Below, in pieces: positions 11,753 through 20,362 of a DNA stretch of 64,000 bases. The stretch is from Larix kaempferi. Its lineage: Eukaryota; Streptophyta; Pinopsida; Pinales; Pinaceae. The stretch lies in NCBI GenBank assembly GCA_027924585.1, contig BSBM01000190.1, positions 2,790,001-2,854,000 of the forward strand, read 5' to 3'. A program made the translations under genes and the position numbers. Under the pieces are notes generated by a model, which did no database searches, was not told the origin of the DNA, and saw only the letters and a program-made list of their open reading frames with translations. Each line of letters starts with the position of its first letter. Positions within the stretch are counted from its first letter, which is position 1.

Positions 11753-12433
11753 TGTTAGGATATTCCTATACTCCATCCTAGTCCCACCAGTATTTTGATC
11801 ATTTACATTTTCAGTCATGCATGCACTTTTAGGGTTTGCATGCATTTTGCATGCATCCCAGTCATCAGTCCAACACCTAGCCCTCAGTTAGCCAGCCCCT
11901 AGGAGCTTCTCACTATTCAGTTTTAGCCCTCCAGTTGCTTAATGTGCCCTTCTTCCTTGATTTTAGGAAGCAACTCGCCCTGCTTCACCTACCAATCCAG
12001 GTGTCTTCAGTTTACACTCAATTACACTCAGTTACACCTACCAGACTCAGTTTGACTGATGGTTGACAGTTACTTGAGCATTGATGACTCCACTGATGAT
12101 GAATAATACTTCCAGTTGTGCTCCGATGATCATGAGGACACCTATTTGTGCTTTGATGACACTCTATTGATCTTATGATCACTCTGAGAGGCTAATTCGA
12201 ATTGCCACCTTAGGAATTTGAATCCTCTCTACCATTGTACTATTTATTTGTCCATATTGTGATTAATTAATTAGTTTGTGTGAAGTATTTTTTCTTCTAT
12301 CCAAGTTCTACTGTGTTATTATTCTGTTGCTCATTATACTGCATTCACCACTCTTCTTCTATTTTCCTGCTTAATCATAATTACTCTTGTGAGGTATACA
12401 TCATCTCTTAGATCTGCTGTGAGGATTTTCACA
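11753..12433 (+). repeat. 3' LTR of LTR-A
   Basis: This 681-bp LTR runs from TGTTAGGATATTCC to GAGGATTTTCACA and keeps both TG and CA ends. The 358-bp array restarts directly at 12434 with GGTTCTAGTTGGGGG. Confidence 0.9.
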
Positions 12434-12639
12434 GGTTCTAGTTGGGGGACCCCTCACACCGTTCCTCCAACTCCCAAAAATGGTTCTGTTATTCCATCTC
12501 CAGAAGTAGGGTTTTAATCACTGAAGGCCATTCCAATTTTTCTCAAGGGGTTCACTTCTCATCTAAAATCTCCCAGGCATGTGTCTCCATCATGAACACA
12601 TCCACAATTTCCATGTGCACGTGTTGGATATGAAGGAAC
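12434..12639. repeat. 358-bp tandem repeat array, segment 2
   Basis: The unit resumes at GGTTCTAG exactly where segment 1 stopped and runs to GAAGGAAC. It is then split by Insert-C, whose target duplication GGAAC occupies 12635-12639. Confidence 0.9.
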
Positions 12640-15600
12640 TGTTATCACCAAACTTGTAGTTGCCCTAGAGATGGATCCAAGATGGATGGCAGGAGGGATA
12701 GGCAACCCAAAAGGTGTAACCACGATATCCTCGACTCCCAATGGATGGTTATCATGCCAATCGAGGCAATCTTCACTTTATGTTATCTAGCCCAAGACAA
12801 CAAAGGGGGAGACCTAGATCTACTCCCGATAGGAGAGATCGCACCAAAACACCAGATCAAGTCAAATATAAGTTGAAATACGTAAGGTGTATGGTGAACC
12901 CTAGATCTATGGATTAAGTCACAAGATGAACAAGGGGTTTAAGAAGTATGGCTTTGGTCCATTATGAATATGAGAGTGACTTATAGTATTTGAAATGAGA
13001 TCCAGGATTAAGGTACTAGTCAATTATGAGAAAATCCACTGCCTTGGGAACTATGTCCAATGCAGGGTAGTTAAGGGTTGAATTGGGGCTAACCAGTACC
13101 AAAGATAAGATTGATTGATAGATATGACAGTATCAAGGTGTACAAGCAAACAAGACAAGGATCAAACCACAAGCTAACCCAACAATCCAGGAAAGTCGAA
13201 TTGGCTTGGAGAAAGATCAGTGCCTTGGGAAATGGGCCAAATGAAGTCGGATGTCCACCAAACTGTAGATCAGGGATGTTGAGGTGTAAAGCTAGGTGGG
13301 TTTTGAAATTTAGGTGGGTCCAATGGCTAGATCTCAGTACATATGAGATTGAAATGTATCACAAAGTGACCCAAGTGGGGCTTAACCCTCAAAATGAGTA
13401 ATGGGGCCCACAAGGTGAAAATCACTGAAGTGACACACTAGGGGTAGGTTATCAAATGTGTAGATTAAGGATCAAGTGGTATCTCACCTACCTAGGTGCT
13501 AGATCCTAGCAAACTCACCTCTCCCAGGAAGTGCGACCTCCCTTGGAGAAGCTTCTTTGCCTTGGGAAATGGGTCAAATGATGGCCAATCCTCACCAAAC
13601 TATAGATCCGAATTGTCGTGGATACTGTAGAGGTGGGTTTTAAATTTTATACCCAAATTCCAAGTGGATCTTGCTAGATCTGAGAAAATGTAAAATGGGG
13701 GTTTTTAACTTATGAGGGTTTGAAGCATTTAGAGAAATGGATAGATCATGGAAAGAGAAATTACCTTGAGATCATACCTAGGTGATGGAATGAGATGCCT
13801 TGTTGTTGAGGAAGACTCCTGCAGAGATCAAATGAGAAATTGTTGATGTTGCTTTCCAAAATGATGCCCTAGCCCACAAGTGCGACCTCCTCTACCTGTC
13901 AAACCAAGGAAAGCGATTTCAATCAGAAAGATCAAGTATGGAGGAAATACAAGTGAAATGCAATAGTAACATGAAATAGAAGGTCAAAGACATTAATACT
14001 CCATGTTACCAATGAAGAGATCCAAGAAAGAAGTAGGGAGGGTCCTCCCCTACCAATACGTCCTCCTCAAACCAAATTGGCCTCCACCTGTAGATGCAAA
14101 AACGTGGTACAAAAATATAGCAAGACAAATCTCCAAGAACCCAGTGCAAAGGAAGAATCAACGAACGAGCTCCAAAAGCATTCACCACAACATAAGAGAT
14201 AGATGTAATAATAATTCTCTATTCCAATAATCCATAGCCAAAAGTCCCCTTTACAATGAGAAGCTCTCTCCTTTAAATAGGAAGGAGAGGCACCAAAACA
14301 CTAACCACTTTTTGAATGAGTGGCTAAGATTAAAAGATCAAAATGTCTAATCAATGGTTGAGATGAGCTCAACAATAAAATACATGGATCACTAATAAAA
14401 TATAACAATAAGTGGACAAAATCGCCCTAGGAGAGGGGATCACACCAAATCATGATGATAAAATAATAGATCTCGCTTATGGTGGGTCCAAGGGGTAATT
14501 TTTAATACCCTTGGTCAATCCCCATAGCACAATATCAATAAAATAATCATCAAAGTACCAAATTGTGCCTCTATGGACAAATCGTGAGCCTTACGAGGCT
14601 CCAGAAATCATCAAAAAGTGTTATAAGTGATGGATGTCGGTCCTAATGAAGCTGAAACTATTGGAGAAGGTGTGGAAGACATCCCACTCATCATCACTGA
14701 TCATGCCATGCCATAACTTTGCCTCAGTATCCTAAATCGAATTCCTTTGTAGCCATTTTTACCATTTCTATACTACCTCGGGAAGTGTGAAACTGCCCAA
14801 ACTGCCTCCTGGAGTGCCTGCGCTATCAAGGTGAGGTCACCAGTGTGTCTGGGAGGGGGGTAATGTGGTAATATCAAGTGGCTAGAACACCCCTTCCATG
14901 TACAACACCCTAGGTGAACCAATCAAATTTCATCACTGCTCTGATAGGGCCTCTGATAGGCCAAATTTGCACTAGGACAGCCAACTGAGGCTCAAACATC
15001 ACTGTAACTGCCCAGAACTGAAAACAAACTATCTCATTGGACTCAGAAGGTCCAAATCTATCCAAAATGTGTACTCGTACCCCATATAGACCTCTGCATG
15101 GTCCAAAATAAATGCTCATCATATTCGACAAACCTAATAATAATAATTTGTAAAAGTGTTGAAAAGCACAAATCATCATCATAAGCCTGAAACCACTGCA
15201 TAAACCCATCTTGGTGACCTATACCAGACCATATATCATCTATCTGTACCATCTGAAGTCTGCCACCTCATGTCCTATGGTTTAATTTTGGTCAAACTGG
15301 GTTTGACCAAATCAACATGACCAAAATATAACTCAAACTGTCATCATAAGCTGCTATAAGGTGTCAAAGGTTAAAACATGATTTACAATCCACTCAAATA
15401 GCAATTATAACACATAGCAATCATTATTGGCAATCTACCAACAAATATATAATGTCATTAATTATTATTTATGACTCAGACTCGACTTTCAAGACCATAC
15501 TCACTTCATAGCTGTGATCGATTTGCTAGTGAAGGGTGAAGGCTAAAAATAAATTGGCTAGGCCAAGGGATGACTTACTGACTCAACACTGTGACACTTT

Positions 15601-16816
15601 GGAAATGGGAAAGGGAATACACACCATAGCATATACTGAATGAGCAACAACACAGGGAATGGTGGTGGTTCACAAATGGGTAAGTTGTTCAAAGAGTGTT
15701 TATTCACCTTGACAGATGCACACAATCCATAATACAAATGAGGCCAATAATATTTGTGATATAGATTTTAAGTTCCATTGCTTTTTGGGCCTAGAGTTTC
15801 CACAGCCTTTGATCTATGTGTGTTTATAAACACATTGCATAGATTTACATTTATTTAGGCTTCTTGCTGCAGGTGTGTTTTTAAGGCACTTGTTTACCTG
15901 AGCACTTCTAGGTGTGTCACAGACAACTTGTTTACCTAGGTATTTACATTTCACAAAAGATATAACATTTGATATTTCATAGCCATTTTCATTTGGCTTG
16001 CTTTTCATACAAGATATAACATTTCATTTCCATACTTTGTATTCATGGCAGCACTAAAAGTTTCAGGTTTAGCCAACAACATCTTTAGTGACTAGGGGGA
16101 CTTCTCAAGGAAATCCAACTCACCATAGGTAAGTTTTGTCACCAACTCAGAGCTGAGACACAATAAACAAGGAAGCTCATCCAATACAGAGGCTACAGTG
16201 GGGAAAAGTCCTCCATGCCACTAGTCAAGTAGTAAGTCAGGGTGATAAACTAAAAGGTAGGTAATGGATGGATGAAGACAATGAATAATGAAACTGACAC
16301 TAGCAAGCCAAGGTATGGTGGAATGAGCACCTCTATTCTCCCTAAGGAGGGTAAAACCAATGAGTATGAATAGTGAACTGATAAGTCTGAGTAGGGACAA
16401 TATAATATATATAACAAGATCAACCAGGTCCACATATCTATATGATCACCAGATCATGATACTAAATGCTAAGACATGCTACAAGAATGAATATAAAAGC
16501 AATAGAACCACAACACCATAATATACCTGCTGAGTCATATATCTGAATGTTCATCATCTGTCCAATGAAACTGCTGTTGGAACTCTGGGAACTACTGACT
16601 GCTCTGTACAAATGGCTAAATAGCTACATCGGTCATCTCTCTGAGTGTCCTGAGACTTAGTCATGGCATGGGGAAATAAAACTGTTGTACATAATCTAAT
16701 AATGATCCATAGTAGATGCTCATCTCAGCATCTCAAATGAAAGGGAACTGGATTAAAAGTGTGCTGGAATCAGAAAAATAATATATGGAAGCCTGGATAC
16801 TATATATGTGATAACA
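12640..16816. mobile_element. Insert-C: 4,177-bp TG...CA insertion, candidate solo LTR
   Basis: The insert starts TGTTATCACC and ends GTGATAACA, a 9-bp terminal inverted repeat beginning TG and ending CA. It is flanked by a perfect 5-bp duplication GGAAC (12635-12639 and 16817-16821) inside the 358-bp array. TG/CA ends with a 5-bp duplication are typical of LTR retrotransposons. I find no primer-binding site, polypurine tract, conserved ORF or pair of long direct repeats, so the simplest reading is a solo LTR left by recombination of an element with very long LTRs. A noncoding DNA transposon is the alternative. Its orientation is uncertain. Confidence 0.6.
13210..13740. repeat. Diverged ~340-bp internal duplication in Insert-C
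   Basis: TGCCTTGGGAAATGGG(C/T)CAAATGA and the following ACCAAACT(G/A)TAGATC and GAGGTG...GGGTTTT segments occur near 13220 and again near 13560, with a weaker trace near 13040. The copies are well diverged. The rest of Insert-C (13740-16800) shows no gene I can recognise. Confidence 0.5.
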
Positions 16817-17019
16817 GGAACCAAACTCCACTCGCAGGTTTGGGTCCTGTGCCCCCATATCAATTCCTCAAAGTGTCCCTGAATGGCCACAGGGTTCCTG
16901 ACCAAAATGCTAGTAGCACCAAAACCATGACTCCGATCATGAAGCCATCAATTGTGGTGGATTCGAGACATTGGGTTCTAGTTGGGGGACCCCTCACATC
17001 GTGCCTCCAATTCCTGAAA
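16817..17019. repeat. 358-bp tandem repeat array, segment 3
   Basis: It resumes at GGAACCAAACTCCACTCG, the exact continuation of segment 2, and runs past the next GGTTCTAG (16974) to TGAAA, where Copia-D is inserted. Confidence 0.9.
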
Positions 17020-17665
17020 TGTTGATGTAAATGTAACTTCAGAATGTATTTCATATATATGTATATTGTATTCCTATAGAAATGTTATTATTCCTCTATA
17101 CAGAAGTGTCGTCATTTATATTGTAAGTGTCGTAACTTATACTTGATGGGTTATTAGACCACCTTGTTGGGGTCGGCCCTATATAAGTCATGTGGGTCGA
17201 AGAGTTATTCGACCACCCTATTGGGGTCATCCATGTGGGTCAAAGGATTATTAGACCACCCTATTGGAGGTCGGCCCAGTCAGCATTATGTTATGTGGTT
17301 AAGTTAAGGCCGACCTAGTAAAGGTTATTAGGTAATTCAAGTCAAGTATAAATAGAGTGCAGGAGGCACTCTATTTGATCATTCTATTCTCTCTCACACT
17401 CTCCGGAGAGTGGCGCACTTGTGGAGGAGGAGAATCTATTTCTAGGAGATGTCTATCTCTTATGCTTGGGTTGTATCATTGCTCTATCTATATCTAAGGA
17501 AGTTATTGGGGTTTTTCATCATTATGGTTTTCCCCAAGTAAACTCTGTGTCTCTTGTGTGCTTGCATTATTGTGTCCATGATTGATATGCTGTAGATATG
17601 ATGTACATGTTGTTCTCTCAGTTAATATCCTAGATCATATTGAATTAAATTCTGAAAAATTAACA
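17020..17665 (+). repeat. 5' LTR of Copia-D
   Basis: It begins TGTTGATGTAAATG and ends AAAATTAACA. Inside are repeated GGTTATTAGACCACC(T/C)T-type segments (about 17147-17270), a TATA box at 17347-17354, and CACTCTCCGGAGAGTG (17397-17412), a perfect 16-bp palindrome that is imperfect in the 3' LTR. Confidence 0.92.
17347..17376 (+). promoter_or_regulatory. TATA box overlapping an 11-bp inverted repeat in Copia-D LTR
   Basis: TATAAATA (17347-17354) overlaps AAATAGAGTGC, which is followed after five bases by its exact complement GCACTCTATTT (17366-17376). The 3' LTR copy keeps the TATA box but has mismatches in the arms. TATA plus downstream start is the usual copia LTR promoter layout; a role for the hairpin is inference. 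Confidence 0.65.
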
Positions 17666-17677
17666 TGGTATCAGAGC
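17666..17677 (+). promoter_or_regulatory. Primer-binding site of Copia-D (tRNA-iMet)
   Basis: TGGTATCAGAGC begins at the base after the LTR terminal CA. Confidence 0.92.
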
Positions 17678-18071
17678 TATCTTGAAAGAAGCCATGGTAT
17701 GGCATGTATGACACTTGTTGCACTTGCGATGCTTGGGATTGATATAGAAAAAACCAGTCATCGTAGCACTTTCGCTATAAATCCATGTTGGATAATTTTT
17801 TGGATCTGAAACGTCTACTGGGCGAAGATAAAATCCCCATGTACCTTCTATCCAAAGGAAAACTTCTAATTCGTTGTACTTTGTGATTTATGATCTATTC
17901 AATATAGGGTTTTTGCCTCTTCCAGATCTCAGTCATAAAAAGGTGACCTTGGAAAAAAGGTCATAACTTGGGATAGGAATCTCCAAATGAAATTTTGGAA
18001 AAAGTGACAGGTAGTGCACAGACTTTAATTTCTTAGGTAACGTTTTCAGAGGCCGAAACTGAACCAGTGAC
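17678..18071 (+). other. Copia-D leader, left fragment
   Basis: This short stretch between the primer-binding site and Gypsy-E is interrupted in every frame. It probably held the start of gag, but I cannot recognise a gag motif. Its last five bases, GTGAC (18067-18071), are the Gypsy-E target duplication. Confidence 0.6.
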
Positions 18072-18580
18072 TGTTGGAGCCTAGGCCGTAGCCGCGGTAA
18101 AGCTGCGAATTTTGGGAAAAAAGCACAAGTATGGAAGGAAAAGTGCTAATTTTGGGACAAGCAATAAGTTTTGGGAAAGAAGGAGACGGTGCACAGTACG
18201 GTGCCAGATGGACAAGCTCAGCGAAGATCACGGACCGGAAATCGCGGAGCTCGCGCGCACGTCATATAAGAATGAAGGTGGCTCAGCTACCATAATAAAT
18301 AAGGCGATGGAGTAGAGGGCTCAGCTACCCTCATTTAAAGGCTAAGTACAGAAGTTATGGTTGCTCGGATCAAGGAGGAGCAACGGACCAGAGCATTGAA
18401 GGCAAAGGACAAGCGCCCATACCCACAATCTGCGCCGGAAGTCAAGGAGCCTGCAGGAAGCGGCGACGTGACTGCAAGCGGCGCCTACAGTACACCTAGC
18501 CATATGCGTGGTTAGGGTTTTTGGGAATCACTGTTGGGAAAGGCCCACAGTTTTGTAAAGGTGTGACCGTCATGGCCACC

Positions 18581-18589
18581 TATATATAT
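18581..18589 (+). promoter_or_regulatory. Candidate LTR TATA box of Gypsy-E
   Basis: TATATATAT lies about 510 bp into the LTR, just after GTGTGACCGTCATGGCCACC. The same motif is conserved in the 3' LTR (about 30439-30447) and, in reverse, in both Gypsy-F LTRs (33801-33809 and about 45748-45756). Confidence 0.55.
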
Positions 18590-19358
18590 GTATACATGAT
18601 AAGAAGAAGAGTTAGATATTTTGGGATAGTTAGATGGTTAGACTGTTAGATAGTCAGTCTCGAGGATAGATCATGTGTTGATTATCCTTTGCTATGTTTT
18701 CTACCGAATCTGTAGAACTAGAGTAGAATCGGATAGCTGAGGAGCTAATCCCTGAGTTGCCAGACAGTCTGAGCTGAGGTCTGTGCCTTTGTAATCTCTG
18801 TAGAGAAGAGACTAGATTGAGAGAAGGGCTCCCAGCTGTGTGCGTGGAGTTTCCTGTAAAGATCTAAGGCTGCAGATGTGTGCGCAGCGTATTGTATAAC
18901 TCTATGGTTTTCTGGTTAATATAAACTCCCGTGGACGTGGTTTTCCTCGAGGAGATGAGCTTCACATATTTCTTCTTGTTATAATGTTTGCGTGAATGAT
19001 TAACTTTTTAAGTTCATTACCTGTGTATACAAGACTCTTGCATTATCTTTGCGACTGTTTAATTGAGTTTGGGAAGGTCCCTTGATAGCTATAAGTGTTA
19101 AGTACTACTGAAGAAGAAGTGGTGGAGCGCTGTCGCTGCAGCGATTGAGGAATGCGTTACTGCGCTGGGTGCGCAGGGCGAGGAAGTACTTAACACGTCG
19201 ATGCAAGGAATAGTTGCCTTCTGCGCCAGAGAGGAGGAAATGCGCAGTTGGGCCTGCTGAGGAAGGAATCCGCGCAGTTGTGCCGAGGGGCCTGCGGGAA
19301 AGTCAGACCGCCGATATCTGAGGAACCGGAAGAGGAAGAACAATCTCCGCGTCACCAC

Positions 19359-19430
19359 GGTTAAGGAAACCTGATTCCTTAACCCCCCCATAGCCACTTC
19401 GGGTGAGACCTCGAGCTGCTGTGCAGCTCG
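19359..19430 (+). other. Pair of conserved hairpins near the LTR 3' end of Gypsy-E
   Basis: Hairpin 1 is GGTTAAGGAA, 6-base loop, TTCCTTAACC (19359-19384). Hairpin 2 is CGAGCTGC, loop TGT, GCAGCTCG (19412-19430). Both recur in the 3' LTR at 31217-31242 and 31270-31288, and in Gypsy-F with identical arms but changed loops. They would lie in the RNA leader upstream of the primer-binding site. Confidence 0.8.
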
Positions 19431-19512
19431 TTGCCGAGAGGGCCAGTGCGGCAAGGGGTTTGTTGCTACGCTTCATTAAAACCCGGGTCTGCCCAAGAAA
19501 GCAGCCAACAAA

Positions 19513-19763
19513 TGGTTCCGTTGCCTTATGACTTTTGATTGTGGAGCCAACAAATGGTTCCGTTGCCTTATGACTTTTGATTGTGGACCCAACAAATGGT
19601 TCCGTTGCCTTGAGAATTCTTATCCCAGTGACGTGCGAGATTGATGCGCAACCTAGAGAAAGAAGGCACCCAACAAATGGTTTCGTTTCCTTGCGACTTG
19701 CTGTTGTGAGACTTGTTAATTCGGCGACGCGCGAGATCGAGGAGAACAAATGGTTCCCTTGCC
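19513..19763 (+). repeat. Tandem primer-binding-site array of Gypsy-E (tRNA-Glu type)
   Basis: TGGTTCCGTTGCC at 19513-19525 sits two bases after the LTR and matches the complement of the 3' end of plant tRNA-Glu as I know it. The same 13-mer, preceded by CCAACAAA or ACAAA, recurs exactly at 19555-19567 and 19597-19609 (42-bp period). Diverged copies lie at 19678-19690 and 19751-19763, and a faint one is near 19829. Each of the better units copies the LTR-end/primer-site junction. Only the first site is correctly placed for normal priming. Confidence 0.85.
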
Positions 19764-19864
19764 TTGCGACTTGCTGCTGTGAGACTTACTATTTCCCCGA
19801 CGTCTGAGATTGTTGCTGAAGCCAGCAAAAGGTTCTGTTACACTGAGACTTGCTCAGTTAACAA

Positions 19865-20350
19865 ATGTGTTACTGGAATCCTACAGCTAAAGAAATTGGA
19901 GACTGGTTTGATTTAAAGGCTAAAGAGTTCGCTGAACAAGAAAATAGAAGTTCTACGCTCCAAACAGAAGACTGGTTGCAGAAGTATATTTATACTGACC
20001 TTCACGAAATTTTCTTTGTTACATTCGCACTGGAGTTACACGCTTGGATAGCCAAGTTAGCAGATTCTAGACCTACTGTGCATATTGATCGACCCATCGC
20101 TTGGACGCCTGAGCTAATCAGTATTGTGAAGCGGATAGACAATCCTGTGTCCCGCGCAGTAGACTTTTGGTTGAATAGTCTACTGAAAGGTTTCATCACC
20201 GAGTTTGCAGTAGATACAAGAAAGAGTTTCAGTGAAGCTGAGAGGAATTTCTTCCAAGTACACAAAGGTAAGTTCTTAAATTCTCTGAACTTATGGATTA
20301 AAATGCTTCTGTATGAAAAATGAAAGCTATGTATTGCTTCTGATGAATAG
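19865..20350 (+). pseudogene. ORF0 of Gypsy-E, leader protein upstream of gag
   Basis: The frame opens with ATG at 19865 and originally ran to the TAG at 20348-20350 (161 codons). In this copy GGA has become TGA at 20321-20323, cutting nine codons early. The protein is rich in Trp and acidic helices (W-F-D-L-K-A-K-E-F near residue 14, W-I-A-K-L near 60) with no zinc knuckle or signal peptide. I do not recognise a family. It is in the same frame as gag, which starts 12 bp after the TAG, so it may be an N-terminal gag extension made by read-through, or a separate accessory protein. A strong 5' splice-site match, AAAG|GTAAGT, lies inside it at 20267/20268. Confidence 0.7.
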
Positions 20351-20362
20351 CATAGACAAGTA

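Larger units (their letters stand above)
2105..12433 (+). mobile_element. LTR-A: non-autonomous copia-type retrotransposon, interrupted by LTR-B
   Basis: Two direct LTRs (2105-2812 and 11753-12433) flank an interior that is only about 1.43 kb once nested LTR-B is removed. A primer-binding site for initiator tRNA-Met follows the 5' LTR directly, and a G-rich polypurine tract precedes the 3' LTR. The flanking duplication is agttc (2100-2104) and ggttc (12434-12438), with one mismatch, and the 358-bp array continues on both sides. The only coding trace is a gag-like ORF at 2968-3510. No protease, integrase or reverse transcriptase is present, so movement would have needed proteins from another element. 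Confidence 0.87.
18072..19510 (+). repeat. 5' LTR of Gypsy-E
   Basis: It begins TGTTGGAGCCTAGG and ends GCAGCCAACA, with inverted termini TGTTGG/CCAACA. TATATATAT at 18581-18589 is a plausible TATA box. The last ~250 bp are GC-rich and contain two perfect hairpins (19359-19384, 19412-19430). Confidence 0.94.

Noticed and set aside
12640-16816. Insert-C as a classical cut-and-paste DNA transposon
   Set aside because: A 5-bp duplication with TG...CA ends fits LTR elements better than hAT (8 bp), Mutator (about 9 bp), CACTA or PIF (3 bp). It is kept only as an alternative because no transposase or LTR pair is visible.
19098-19749. Antisense frames of 86-148 codons at the GC-rich end of the gypsy LTR, also seen in the other three LTRs
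   Set aside because: The long frames in E and F are not in the same register relative to the shared sequence, and they run through the hairpins. GC-rich composition explains the few stops.
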